Assembly: GCA_963082975.1 (NCBI GenBank)
Contig: OY720347.1
Span: forward strand, 9,964,225-10,028,224
Origin: Labia minor
Taxonomy: Eukaryota > Arthropoda > Insecta > Dermaptera > Spongiphoridae
Length of the DNA: 64,000 nucleotides
Reading direction: 5' to 3'
A program made the translations under genes and the position numbers. The notes under the pieces are model-generated. The model was not told the origin of the DNA and did not search any database. It saw only the letters and a list, made by a program, of their open reading frames with translations. Below are positions 1 to 10,181 of the stretch, in pieces. Positions within the stretch are counted from its first letter, which is position 1; every line of letters begins with the position of its first letter.

Positions 1-985
1 GACTGAAATCTAAATGAAATATATCTGCTAGATAAAAACAGGTTTATATGAGGATCGTGAAAGCCTGATAGCCTGTATTCGTTAAATAAATTAACACACA
101 CAATCTTTTTGTGACGAAATGTTCCCAATTTTTTCCATACTTCTAAATTGATCCAAAAAAAAAAAAGTTTTATACTTTTGAAAATTATTAGAATGCACTG
201 TGTTGATGATAAATGATTTCAATGTATCAGTAAAGTATTTTTATTTAAAAAATCTTACAAGAATCTTTCATTTTTGAAGTCTGAAAGTAAAGATATTCAA
301 GCTAAACTATTATTTTTGAAAGAAAGACTAAATAAAGTTTTTTCATTATTCTATTTTAGATTTCTCGTGAAACTGTTTTTGCAATTATTAAATTCACTGC
401 TGTTCAACTATTGGAATACATTTTAACTGACATTTAATGATCTATGAAGAAACGAAATTAATTTTTTTTTCTTATGAGAGATTATTATTATATATATTAT
501 TTGTTAATTTTTTTTCAAACAAATAAAAATAAAATGAAGATGAATAACTGAAATATTTTATACCATTTTGATATCCGTCTCTTTTGCTATCAATGCAATG
601 GTAAACTCTTTGACAATTTGCGTTCTCCTTCTTTTTATCTTCAGTTGAATGCGTTCGCTTATTTGATTAATCGCACAACTGGAGGAAGGAGGACACTGAA
701 TTAATGGGCGCCATGAATCACAAATAGACAAAAAAAAAAGGAAATGAAAAGAAAAGAGAAAAAATAAAAGGATCGTCTTCCTATGACAAAAGAGAAGTGA
801 AAAAAATTCTTCTAGAATAAAATTATAAAGTCTACAATTTTAACAAAAGAAAACTTTGTAAATAATAATTATCACTTTTTGTTTTTAAATTTATTTTTTA
901 ATATTTTTTAAAAAGTTTCATTATAATAAAATAGATATTACCAAATATATTTAACCTATTTGATGAGTGTAATCTTTTTAATTAA
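1..985. other. AT-rich non-coding stretch, no recognisable feature
   Basis: No reading frame, repeat end or RNA gene that I recognise. Homopolymer A and T tracts dominate. Probably intronic sequence of the gene whose exon lies near 47.7 kb (inference). Confidence 0.5.
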
Positions 986-1264
986 GGTGCCTTTGGGTGT
1001 GTGGGTAGCGAACCTGCCTCACATTCACATGGTCAAGTGTTCAAGTCCCGGGCCTGGCAAGGGAATTTCCCTAGCTGGGGTCTATGGAACGGAGTTAACC
1101 CAGCCTCCGAGAACAACATTGGGGATAAGATACTTGATAGCGCCTCCGAACAAGAAAATCAAGGTAAAGGTTGAGAGGACCCGTTCTACTGGTCATAGGC
1201 CACCTCATTGATATAATTGATAGGCGTTGTCCTTGGGTAGGACGTACAAAGTCAGTTTTTTTTT
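986..1264 (+). mobile_element. SINE1 copy, tRNA-derived short interspersed element
   Basis: GC-richer block with the same sequence as 34580-34838 (minus) and 59802-60022 (plus). It begins GGTGCCTTTGGGTGTGTGGG and carries GTTCAAGTCCC at about 1039-1049, a good match to the pol III B box of a tRNA head; the A-box match near GGGTAGCGAACC is weak. A non-tRNA body of about 180 bp follows, ending GGACGTACAAAGTCAG and a T tract. That layout is that of a tRNA-related SINE. The small open frame over it (960-1211) is not considered a gene. It cannot be a functional tRNA because no acceptor stem closes. Confidence 0.7.
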
Positions 1265-1509
1265 AAATCTTTTTAATTTCAATTTTTAAATAAAGTAGAA
1301 AAATATTATAATAATGATTCTAAAATAATTTTGGAAGTTGAAATTAAATTTGATTTCAAATCCACTACTACTTATTTTTTTATATAATTCTTAAATTCAT
1401 AAATTTAAAATATATAAAAAACGGAATTTGGAATAAATTATGAAGAAATTATGAGTTGTAGCCAGGCACAGGCCGACCGATGATTTAAAATTAATTTACA
1501 AACATTGTA

Positions 1510-2563
1510 TCAGGTCGTCAAGTATGAAATTTGTAGAAAAAAAAACAAAGTTTATTGATAACTTACAAACATAAGGAGTTATTCTAATCATCGAAGTATG
1601 CACCCATATTGTCTACACACTTTTGCCATTTATGTGGGAGGTTATTCAGGCCGTTAGTATAAAACCCTGGTGAACGGGAGTCAATGAATTCCTGGAAGGC
1701 CAGTTTAACTGCATTATCGGAATTAAACTTTTTTCCTATCAAGAAGTTGTCCAAATTTCGGAAGAAGTGGTAGTCAGTGGGGGCTTGGTCTGGTGAGTAT
1801 GGTGGATGATGGAGAAGTTCCTACTCCAATTCCTGTATCTTTGCCACAGTCATTTGTGCAGTGTGTGGTCTAGCGTTATCATGCAAAAGGATAGGTGTCG
1901 ATCTGTTGACCAATCTGGGCTGTTTTTCTTTAAGTTTTTGCATCATTTCGTCCAGTTGTTTGCAGTATATGTCTGCTGTAATCGATGAGCCAGGTTTCAT
2001 GAACTCATAATGGATTACACCTGCGTGGAACCCACTTATCCAACTTTTTCACCTTCCCGATTTGCGCTAAATGAGTCAATATTGTTTGTTTGGTAACACC
2101 AAACTTTAGTGATAATTCATATGCACTTTGGGATGGGTCAGACTCAACGGTGACCTTTAGATCGTCATTATTCACCTTTGATTTCGGGCGACCGCGAGGC
2201 TCATTTGCGAGGTCAAAGTTACCTTTTGGAAATTTAGCGAACCAATTAGATACTGTCTGTTGCGTAGTAACACTAGAGCCAAATACAGTATTAATGTTTC
2301 GCGTGGCCTGCGACGCCGTATTTCCACGTAGGAACTCATACTTCATAATTGTTCGAATTTCGGACCTTTCCATTTTAAACAAAATTGATTTAAAAAAAAA
2401 CCGTTTTACACTTTTTAGGGATTTTAAATAATTCTTTCAAACAAGCAAGCTGTGTAAATTGACAGAAAAAAAAAATAACGGTAAAATATTCAGCCAATGT
2501 CAAGTTATAAGCTATTAAGGTTGGCCATATTACTAGCTACAAATTTCATCCTTGACAACCTAA
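1510..2563 (-). mobile_element. Mar1, mariner-family (DD34D) transposon, internally deleted
   Basis: Terminal inverted repeats of about 27 bp: left TCAGGTCGTCAAGTATGAAA, right (reverse complement) TTAGGTTGTCAAGGATGAAA, both running on into TTTGTAG. TA dinucleotides flank both ends (1508-1509 and 2564-2565), as expected for Tc1/mariner target duplication. At 1054 bp it is shorter than the usual mariner length of about 1.3 kb. It sits inside an R1 repeat, so it is younger than that copy. Confidence 0.85.
1584..2382 (-). pseudogene. Mar1 transposase relic lacking the first catalytic Asp
   Basis: The first 125 codons (2382 down to 2005) encode the paired helix-turn-helix DNA-binding half of a mariner transposase: MERSEIRTIMKYEFLRGNTA near the start, then QTVSNWFAKF and a GRPKS hinge, up to LDKWVPR. 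After that the sequence jumps directly to GVIHYEFMKPGSSITAD in another frame, so about 90-100 residues are missing, including the segment that normally holds the first catalytic aspartate (TGDEKW-like). The C-terminal part keeps HDNARPHTA and YSPDQAPTDYHFF, with 34 residues between the two aspartates, which fits DD34D, but has a stop codon between them (QELE*ELLHH). It ends KCVDNMGAYFDD. It cannot make active transposase. Confidence 0.85.
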
Positions 2564-3168
2564 TATATATATATATATATATATAAAGAATCAAAAAAAT
2601 TATTTTTAAAACTCGAATTAAAATGACTAAAATATATTATCTCTTTGTTTTTATTTTTAGTTTAATTACTCAATTAAGAACTACTATATTTTAAGTGAAA
2701 TATTTTCCGACAATGAATATAAAATTAATACTTTGTAAACAACCACTTCAGGTTTCCGGATATACACGAAAAGTTGGCGAATTCATGCCACTGATACATT
2801 AAGTAAATATACCAAATTTTATCAAAATCCGTTCAAGCTGTGCCCGTCTTTACGGACACACAATGGACAGTCGGACGGACAGATATCATGCTCAAAATAC
2901 TTTTTTCTGTTAACAAATTGCATGATTCGTGAAGATATCTAAAATATCTCCTCATGTAAAATTTGGTGTGAAAATAACCCTTTCCTTCCTATCGTCGATC
3001 GGTAATACTACCATTTCCGGTTTCCGGATATACACCAAAAGTTGATCAATTCAACGGACAGACCGATAGACATGCTAACACAATGCATGTTCGTGGAGAT
3101 TTGCAAAAATCTCCACATGTGAAATTTGGTGTGAAAACAATACCTTCCCTACCTATCGTCGGTCGGTA

Positions 3169-4427
3169 AAAATGTAATAATTGTATGATTAAACGCTTCA
3201 TAATTGAATCAATTTATAATATCAACAAAAACAGAGTACATTATGTGTTCAATTCTTTTAAATTTCTATACATTCTTTCATAATGATTATAATTTTCTTT
3301 TCTATTATTTATTTAAATGGATCCCTTGTAAATGTATACATAAAAAACAAAACAAAACACGAGGTCAACCAACAACACAAGGGTTGTTTTATATGCCAGT
3401 AGAATAGATTTAAAGGGACACTCTCTCTATTTGTTATTCTAATACACCTGTCTGACTCCAAGCCTTTTAAATACTATTGTCTCCATAAGGGATCAAATAC
3501 TTTTACAAACAGCCAGCATAAATAATAAAAAAGAGTTAGTTATACGTACATAAAATGATTTAATTTCAATTTGCAATTAATTACAAGATTAAATTTTAAA
3601 TTGTAGATTTTATTTTTACTTTTTGATCTTCAACTAAATAAAAAAAGGGTTTGATACATATTATATTAAATATATTAAATTAATTAAAAGAGAAAGTGAA
3701 GTTTCCTGTTGATTAATATATTTGTTTTATGCGCATTTCAATTGTTGAAAAGAAGAATGTTTCTGTTCATAATGCGCATAACATAAAAAAAAATCAATCC
3801 GACCCATTTTCTTTCTATTCATATTCTCTCCTAAATTTTTTTTAATATTAATTGATTTTAATTTATCAATTTTAGATTTTTCCAAATATTTCCTTATACG
3901 TTATTAATCAATATAAATTCGAATCTTGTCTCTATTCTTGTATTAAATATTTATTCAATTATTACGAAATTACAATGCTAATTAAACGAAAGATCAACTT
4001 TCAGTTATATTAATTAACTTGTTTGTAGAGGTTTGTTATTTCATTATAGGTTTATCATAAATAAACTATTTGTGTAAAAGATTGATTAATAAGTTGTTAT
4101 TAAATCAAATTGTCATTAATATTATTATACTAGAATTTTTACAAAATTGTATTAAGCGATTTGTTAAAATTAGGATATGGTTTAAAGTCAATTAAATCAG
4201 TCCATTATTAATCATTCCCCTACCACTTGAGTTTAACTTAAATGTTATTATCGCATACAATCGGATGTAACTAAATAGTAATTAAACTTAAATTATTATA
4301 GGTATTATTGATTAACTTTAAAAAATTACACACTACATAATTTAAATTCTATTTAAAATTATCTATAATATATATAAACTTTTTCTTTTCTTGTAAAGCC
4401 TTAATCCTAATGATTTTAATTAATTAA
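3169..4427. other. AT-rich stretch without recognisable genes
   Basis: No frame with codon structure and no repeat end that I recognise. The short frame 3204-3407 is low-complexity and has no family resemblance. Confidence 0.4.
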
Positions 4428-4470
4428 CTGGTCCGCCGACTCGAGTTCGAGGGATCTAACCTCGCCGAGT
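4428..4470 (-). repeat. Short GC-rich fragment, SINE-like B-box remnant
   Basis: Read on the minus strand it contains GGCGAGGTTAGATCCCTCGA, resembling a tRNA B box. A related fragment lies at 9786-9826 (minus: GGCGAGTTTCGATCCTTCGA). Only the head region is shared, so the family cannot be defined from this window. Confidence 0.3.
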
Positions 4471-5424
4471 GCATCGATATTTTATAAAAATAAAAATAAT
4501 AAACAATTATGAGAAAGCTGGTTAAATGGAGATATATTCAGAAAAGGCAAAAAAAAAAAAATTATAATATGTACTTTTAAATGATTATATAATCATTTAT
4601 ACAACCATTTTTTTTTAAGATTCTATCATCGAGACTCATTTACTTATTTAATTATTTCAGATCTAAAAATTAATGAAATAAATTAAATTATTTTCAAAAT
4701 ATTTTGTTTTAAATATCTTATATTTTATTTTATATAATTAATTAAATTTACAAATTTACCAAGTAAATATACCTATAAATTGGTATTAAATACATAAATG
4801 AACTTAATATCTTGTCTTTCACTACAATTTAATAATCATTGTGCTAAAATGGTAAAACAGAGTTGTTTGTTATAATAAGAATTGAATTGTACGATAGTAA
4901 TACCGTTACTTCCTTGGAACTTTCACTTGCCAATCATCTTTCTTTATTTATCCAATGCTGATGCGATTTGTGCGTCTGGAATTGACTCCAGCAGCAATTG
5001 GGCATTCCACCGAAATGTGAGGAGAGAGCGTCGACCCATTCGAGCACAGCCCACCGACAAACAACAAACTTTCTAAATTCCCCAGCTAACTCAAGGCCCA
5101 CTAACTGACAATTCATGCCATATTTTTCACAACGCACACATACAACAAAATATACAATCAGAAAGGGTGGACTTCAAATTGGTTGATAACAAGAAAAAAG
5201 AAAACACAATAGAGACCATTTTTACATATACATAAAATGATTATGCAATTGGTGCTAAATTATAATTCAAAAGAATCAAAAACCTTGTCATTTTGAATAC
5301 TCTAGAAACGGTTAATCATTTGAATATTCTTAACTGATTGTGAAATTCAATTCAATTTCAAAAAAATTCTCTTTTAAAATTGATTTCCTAATAAAAATTG
5401 AAATATTTAAAATATTTTCTTAAC
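4471..5424. other. Intergenic or intronic stretch with a GC-raised block
   Basis: Mostly AT-rich. The block 4960-5130 is clearly richer in G+C than its surroundings, with short overlapping frames on both strands, neither resembling a known family. It could be a conserved non-coding element or an old repeat; the sequence alone does not decide. Confidence 0.3.
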
Positions 5425-5545
5425 GTCACTTGGCGTCTGTCTCTCTGTCTGTTCACTCTTTTAACAAATTGAAATCGAATTTTCATCGACTTTTTATTGA
5501 GATAAACTTTGAAAATTTTTATAAATATTTCAATGGATCCCTAGA
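5425..5545 (-). repeat. R7 repeat, copy 1
   Basis: Contains CACTTGGCGTCTGTCTCTC, GTCTGTTCACTCTTT, then TCATCGACTTTTTATTGAGA. The reverse complement of the same string, including GTCGATGAAAAATCGAT and CAGACGCCAAGTG, occurs at 9060-9185. Two diverged copies in opposite orientation; no coding capacity. Confidence 0.55.
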
Positions 5546-5908
5546 AGGTATAGAAGAAATATAATTGAACTATAATTAATTAATTGTAATTAATTAGCGA
5601 TTAATTACTTTTAGTAACTAACTCCTTTTGTATTGCTCCTATTAATTTTTTTTCAACAGATTCTGAAACATAAATATTGATTTCAGGATAGATTTTCATT
5701 TTGAACGTATTTAAAAAATTTTTTATAGCATTAAAATTAATGATGAATTCTTATTAATCAGTTGTATGGCCAATGTGGGGGGTTTCTTCCCCTCAGATGG
5801 CATAGAGAAAAGATCTTTTTTTTATATATATATGTCCCCGAGAGAAAGGAAACAAAACAATAAAAAAATAACCTTTTTTTATGAAGACAATATATATATA
5901 TACCTATA

Positions 5909-6084
5909 TCTTATATATAAACGTCCGTTTGGAAGACCAATTGTGAACAGGGTGGACAATGTAGGGAGGAACGTGAGAGAGATGGGACAGGGTAGGAGTT
6001 ATAGCTCAGAATAGGGACAGGGGGTACAGGGGGCGGAGCCCCCGTCTAGGTGTGGAGAGCGCCGAAGGCGCTCGGAGCATCTAG
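5909..6084 (+). mobile_element. Mini-Helitron (non-autonomous), 176 bp
   Basis: Begins TCTTATATATAAACGTCCG (5' TC) after an A at 5908 and ends with CTAG at 6081-6084 before a T at 6085, the A^T insertion rule of Helitrons. Just upstream of the 3' end is a perfect GC stem-loop, GAGCGCC-GAA-GGCGCTC (about 6057-6073), about 8 bp before CTAG. No inverted repeats and no target duplication. The preceding GGGGGCGGAGCCCCCG is a second short palindrome. A related 3' end occurs at 51535-51565. The open frame 5766-6014 over it has no family resemblance. Confidence 0.8.
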
Positions 6085-6327
6085 TATATTTATAAAAATC
6101 TCATATTAATAAAAAATTTTTATTTATAAATATAATATAATAATTATTATTCAATAATAACATTTACTTAACATAAATGGATAAAATCAATTTTGGAAGA
6201 TTAATATATTTTTTTGTTTTATTCAATTTGTAAATTTTCGTATAACTTCATCTTTTCTATTTCTCTTGTTATATTAAATAAATTTATCAAATTAAAATCG
6301 CACTAAAAAGAATAAAATAATATAAAT

Positions 6328-6897
6328 ATAAAAAATTTTTATAAAACAACGTTTTTCCAATCGACTAAAAAGATAAAATAATTTTTCTATAAGCCTGACT
6401 CCTTCATATTCAACTAAAAACTTTGGGCGCTTTTAGTTTTCATTTTATTTCTTTGCAATTAACTTCCTTTATAGAGCTATTATTCATACATACCACACTA
6501 AAACACTTCATTAATAAGTAACACTATATCTTCTAATATAATCAACAATTTTGGATTTGATTGATAATATGTAAATTTAATAAAAAAATTTTTAAATTTT
6601 GATACATACTTTGATATAAGTATTTTTCAGTGAAAAATAATAAAAGATTAATTTCTTAGCTATTAAACTATCAATTTTATTCCATGATAAAAAAAATTCA
6701 GTTTATGTGTTTAATAAAATATTTATTATTAAAAAAATTTGACTTGATTGTTCCTATAAATAAATAAAACTAAATGCGCTCAACGTTTTTCGTTGATAAT
6801 ATGAAGAATTCATCCATAAACATTGACAGGCTTATAGATAAATTATTTTATTCTTTTTAGTCCATTGGAAAAAAGTTATTTTATAAATTTTTTTTAT
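6328..6897. mobile_element. R4 inverted-repeat element, copy 1
   Basis: Both ends match each other in inverted orientation over about 100 bp: left AACGTTTTTCCAATCGACTA...TCTATAAGCCTGACTC, right AGCCTG (inverse CAGGCTTATAGATAAATTA) followed by TAGTCCATTGGAAAAAAGTT. Inside these lies a second inverted pair around TTTGGGCGC and GCGCTCAACGTTTTTCG. The middle (ATACCACACTAAAACACTTC and on) recurs at 23779-24258. Non-coding, MITE-like; no clear target duplication. Confidence 0.6.
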
Positions 6898-6939
6898 ATT
6901 TATATTATTAATTTATAAAAACATTAAAATTATATTTAA

Positions 6940-7006
6940 CACTTTCCCGCCGGCTCACGCCGCCATATAAAATAGATAGACAAATTATGGAGCCGGCGGG
7001 AATGTG
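6940..7006. mobile_element. 67-bp TTAA-flanked MITE (piggyBac-type)
   Basis: TTAA stands immediately on both sides (6936-6939 and 7007-7010). The inverted ends are CACTTTCCCGCCGGCTC and, reverse-complemented, CACATTCCCGCCGGCTCC, leaving only about 33 bp of interior. TTAA target duplication is typical of piggyBac-group elements. A degenerate right end of the same family (GCCGGCGGGAACGTG before TTAA) is at 57354-57400. Confidence 0.75.
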
Positions 7007-7099
7007 TTAAATTAAAAGATCTCTTATAAATATTTTTTCTCCAAAAGGACAAAATGAAATTTAATGGCACTAAAATATTTACAACTTTCCAATCTGAAA

Positions 7100-7112
7100 T
7101 ATATATAAGTTA

Positions 7113-7143
<31 letters not shown>
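7100..7143. repeat. TA microsatellite followed by T tract
   Basis: Alternating TA run passing into about 17 T residues. Confidence 0.9.
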
Positions 7144-7840
7144 CAAAGAACGTCACTTACAGTGTTAGCTACTGGCTAAGTGAAACTAAAAAGGGTTGAC
7201 GAATTTCCAATTGCCCTGAATGTTGTTTCAGTAAAAGCCACCCATCCATCCATCCACCCCTCCCCCCACCGTCCACCCAACCCTTTTATTTTGTCTAATG
7301 GGATTCTATTTACGTAGAGAGACAATTACTCTCTTGAACAACCCTCTTGCAATCTCATTAACGAATGGGACTAAAAATACAACCCTCCCCTGCCTCTTAT
7401 AACAGGAAAATGCATTTTACCCTCCCATCACTTGAAAATCTGCTTAAGTATTTTAACAGGCAGGATTTCTTTTGCCACAATCCACCCACACCTATCAAGA
7501 AAAGCCTCTTCACTCGTTGGCCAAATCTCTTCAATCACAAATCTTAATTAAACGACTCTCATTATTTTAGTTCGTTCAGGACGTGGATTATGATTTCTTA
7601 CCCTCAGAACGGTATCACCACAAAATAATGCTCATTAGTACTACGAAAACAGAAAACAAGACTCTTAATTATTTTTCTTTACATTTACTTCTTCTCTGAA
7701 GGGAAATAAATTTTGAAAATATATCTTTCATTTAGAAATAAATATCTATGAATATAAATAGAGTTAATTAATTGATTCGAAATGTATTTATATATTTTCC
7801 TTAAAAATATAAATGATATTAATAATTTAAAAAACAATTA
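7144..7840. other. Stretch without recognisable genes; C-rich block
   Basis: 7235-7290 is a pyrimidine-rich block with CATC/CACC repetition. The frame 7365-7547 has no family resemblance. Otherwise AT-rich sequence with no repeat ends. Confidence 0.35.
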
Positions 7841-8195
7841 GCTGGAGTGTCTCCACTCGACGATCTCCTAATTTGAATTGGATTAAATAACATAATATAT
7901 TATATTTAAATTAAATTTAATTAATTATAAATTAAAACTAATAAATAAAATTTATTAAACCAGCGCATGTTTGGCTCTTTGTTGATGACATCACGTCACG
8001 GGTTGGCGCGTGAGATTTTTAGTGTTAAAAAATTAATTCTGGTACTTTCAGCGATTCAATCAAACTGAAATTCTATATATAGCAGTATATATATAGCAGT
8101 TTTATACAATTTTTAATCATGTGAAAAGTTATCAAACATATATCTTTATTTTTACGGTCACTTTTAGGGCTTACAATACCAGGATCTCGGGATCC

Positions 8196-8270
8196 CGAAT
8201 ACCGGGATCCCGGACGATTTCGAATACCGGGATCCCGGACGATTTCGAATACCGGGATCCCGGACGATTT
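8196..8270. repeat. Three 25-bp tandem units inside the hAT element
   Basis: CGAATACC recurs at 8196, 8221 and 8246. Each unit carries the perfect 12-bp palindrome CCGGGATCCCGG followed by ACGATTT. Sub-terminal repeats of this kind often serve as transposase binding sites in hAT elements (family knowledge); that role here is inference. Confidence 0.8.
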
Positions 8271-8361
8271 TTGTCCGGTATTAAAAACCGGTATTTATGT
8301 AAAAATACCGGTATTTTGGTATTACGAATTTACGAATTTACAAAATGTGTATGATTTTTTA

Positions 8362-8514
8362 ATGCCAATAGTGCCGACAAGTGTAGAATCAGAATGAGCT
8401 TTTTCGGCCGCTGGTTTTTTTTGTACGAAAATTCGGTCCTCGCTTGATGATGAAACGCTTGATTCGTTGTGTTTTTTAAGACCAAACCTTAATAAACAAA
8501 ACGCAAGTTATTAA
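8362..8514 (+). pseudogene. hAT transposase C-terminal (dimerisation domain) relic
   Basis: Frame starting at 8362 reads MPIVPTSVESE*AFSAAG, then FFCTKIRSSLDDETLDSLC and FLRPN, ending at TAA (8512-8514). The P-T-S-x-x-S-E-R-x-F-S-x-A-G signature followed by R-x-x-L and a terminal L-C-F-L-R is the conserved end of hAT transposases that mediates dimerisation. The conserved arginine codon after SE has become TGA (CGA to TGA, a C-to-T change). The rest of the transposase, including the catalytic residues and the zinc finger, is deleted. It lies within an element of only 719 bp, so this copy is non-autonomous. Confidence 0.75.
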
Positions 8515-9059
8515 TATTAAATACTTTCAATTTATATTTTTATATTTTTTACTTCTTTAATTATATAATACCATACGAGCCTATTATATGTAAAATTTAA
8601 CATAGAATTTAATATTTACTTTATTTTACTTGCACGTTTTTTTGTATCTATCTACTCCTACTCTCTATGTAATAAAATAAATAATATCTACTCATTTCAG
8701 AACAATATTTATTAGATTTCATATATTATTTTTTAAAAAGTCAATATAACAACTGACGTAAGTAGAAATATAGCTAGTAAATTTATAATTAATAATACCG
8801 GTATTAATACCGGTATCCCGGTATTTCAAATTTCAAATACCAAATACCGGTATTCAGATTTTATTTCGGTATTGTAAGCCCTAGTCACTTTAAAGAAAAA
8901 TAATCAAAACCTTATGACCCTCTTCTGGTTGAGCTACATTTCTCAAAAGTTGATAGAAAACTACGAATTTTGAATAATGCCTATGTACCAAATTTCATGA
9001 TTCTAGCTGAAACCGTTTTTGCATCTTACACACACATACCTACATAGACATTAGAACAA

Positions 9060-9185
9060 GTCAGATAAATCAATTGAAATGTGTCTATAAAAATTTCCAA
9101 AAGTCTCTCAATAAAAAGTCGATGAAAAATCGATCATCAAAGAGCGAACAGACACCCGGACAGACAGACGCCAAGTGAAGTTGAG
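9060..9185 (+). repeat. R7 repeat, copy 2
   Basis: Inverse of 5425-5545; includes TCTCAATAAAAAGTCGATGA and GACAGACGCCAAGTGAAG. It abuts the truncated R2 copy on its left and an R6-like fragment on its right, giving a mosaic of old repeats. Confidence 0.55.
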
Positions 9186-9186
9186 A

Positions 9187-9360
9187 AATCTTATCTTATT
9201 ATGCTAGCTAAAATTGTATATATCTATATATCTATTTATCTATAACCATTGGTTCTCAAAAACCGCTCTAACGATTTTTTTCAAATTCACACTAGATATA
9301 GTATTTATAAAGAAAAATTGAGTTTTATTGATCACATCTCTTGAAACTTACAGCTTCATT
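9187..9360 (+). repeat. R6 repeat 5' fragment
   Basis: CTTATCTTATTATGCTAGC then AAAATTGTATATATC, AAACCGCTC and a TTCACAC...TATAAAGAAAAAT block; the same order of motifs is seen at 24998-25680, 53997-54530 and, inverted, 62497-63030. Truncated here after about 170 bp. Confidence 0.5.
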
Positions 9361-9390
9361 ATTAATTTCTTAATTGAAAATTATATATGG

Positions 9391-9653
9391 GTGACGTAAA
9401 TGGCATCCATTTTGAAATTTTACTCCCGCCTTTTTTTAATTTTGTATTAATATTTTTTTTATATTTAAAATATTTTAAAATTTATTATTTAATTCATTGT
9501 TCTTTTATTAAATTTAATATTTATTAATATTATTTATTATTTATCGATGACATATGACATTCATATTGAAATTTTACTCCCGCTTTTTTTTTAAATGATA
9601 TTGTATTAACATTTTTTTATATTTAAAATATTTTAAAATTCATTATTTAATTT
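9391..9653. repeat. Direct repeat of about 110 bp, two units
   Basis: Units 9391-9502 and 9546-9653 share GAAATTTTACTCCCGC, a T tract, TTGTATTAA, TATATTTAAAATATTTTAAA and ATTATTTAAT, and are separated by about 43 bp. No coding signal. Could be a local segmental duplication. Confidence 0.6.
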
Positions 9654-9785
9654 CGAAATAAAATTAAAAATATTTATTTTTAATAAAAAAAAACAACAAA
9701 ACAAATAAATGTCTTTGAAAGATGGTAAAAATATCTTTTTAATTATCAAAATATCATAGACCAATGGTAAGAACAATTGTTTTTA

Positions 9786-9826
9786 CTCCCCGAGTTCGAA
9801 GGATCGAAACTCGCCGCGTGCATTTT
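9786..9826 (-). repeat. SINE-like B-box fragment, second copy
   Basis: Minus strand reads GCACGCGGCGAGTTTCGATC then CTTCGAACTCGGGG, matching the fragment at 4428-4470. It has a B-box-like GTTTCGATCC but no complete SINE around it. Confidence 0.3.
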
Positions 9827-9992
9827 TTTTTTATCTATTTTCGTGATTTATTTATTCATTGTTCTTTTATTAATTAAGTTTTAGATAGTTTTATAATTTT
9901 TAATATTTTTTCAATAAAATATTATTTAATACATTTAATAATTGTAATAAATAATTAAAGAATTGTATATCAATATTTTTTAAAGGGTAGAG

Positions 9993-10092
9993 CGAGCTCG
10001 GTGTCCCAGGTATTAATATTACCAGCCAAATCCAATAATAATGAATCATTTTTTTTAACTTAAGTACCGAGCCGAGGCTCGGGGTCCCGGTA
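9993..10092 (+). repeat. R5 unit 1 (about 100 bp)
   Basis: Starts GAGCTCGGTGTCCCAGGTA, contains AATATTACCAGCCAA and ends AAGTACCGAGCCGAGGCTCG then GGGTCCCGGTA. GCTCGGT at the left is the inverse of ACCGAGC at the right, and the right box overlaps a perfect stem-loop CCGAGCC-GA-GGCTCGG. A frame reads through it on the minus strand (9900-10097) but has no protein resemblance. Confidence 0.65.
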
Positions 10093-10181
10093 TACATATT
10101 TATGTATTATTGAGGACCACAAGTTCCATGCAATGATGCAACATTTAATAATTGTAATAAATAATTAAAGAATTGTATATC

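Larger units (their letters stand above)
1454..3168 (+). mobile_element. R1 repeat copy, Helentron-associated-like, interrupted by mariner Mar1
   Basis: The left end (1454-1507) is a diverged version of the R1 start: GTTG, GCCAGGC and CCGACCGATG followed by the AT-rich TTTAAAATTAATTTAC. The mariner at 1510-2563 splits the element. R1 resumes with the TTTCCGGATATACAC module, a GGACAG-rich tract (2865-2890), then a second partial module, and ends at CGTCGGTCGGTAAAAA near 3157-3172. The right half contains two direct copies of the TTCCGG...ATCTCCTCATGTG module (about 2750-2995 and 3015-3168). Compare the fuller copies at 29702, 41290 and 42912. Non-coding. Confidence 0.6.
8165..8883 (+). mobile_element. 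hAT-family transposon, internally deleted, 719 bp
   Basis: Inverted ends TAGGGCTTACAATACC (left) and CGGTATTGTAAGCCCTA (right), flanked by a perfect 8-bp duplication GTCACTTT (8157-8164 and 8884-8891); an 8-bp duplication is diagnostic of hAT. The host sequence is an R2 repeat, whose uninterrupted copies show a single GTCACTTT. Inside are three 25-bp tandem units and a transposase tail remnant. The interior right part (8797-8860) is rich in ACCGGTATT and its inverse. Confidence 0.85.
7841..9050 (+). mobile_element. R2 repeat copy 1, interrupted by a hAT element
   Basis: Starts GCTGGAGTGTCTCCACTCGA, a stem-loop (TGGAG-TGT-CTCCA) then CGATCTC, an AT-rich body, ACGTCACGGGTTGGCGCG, and the AATTCTATATATAGCAG and TATCTTTATTTTTACGGTCA blocks. 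The 719-bp hAT at 8165-8883 splits it within GTCACTTT. The tail resumes with CGAATTTTGAATAATGCC and CCAAATTTCATGATTCTAGC and is cut off near 9050 before the usual 3' box. See 37792-38358 for a fuller copy. Non-coding. Confidence 0.7.

Noticed and set aside
1031..1060. Functional tRNA gene
   Set aside because: B box present but no cloverleaf or acceptor stem; part of SINE1.
960..1211. 83-codon frame
   Set aside because: Lies almost wholly within SINE1; the other SINE1 copies do not keep it open.
5766..6014. 82-codon frame
   Set aside because: Crosses microsatellite and the mini-Helitron start; no known domain.
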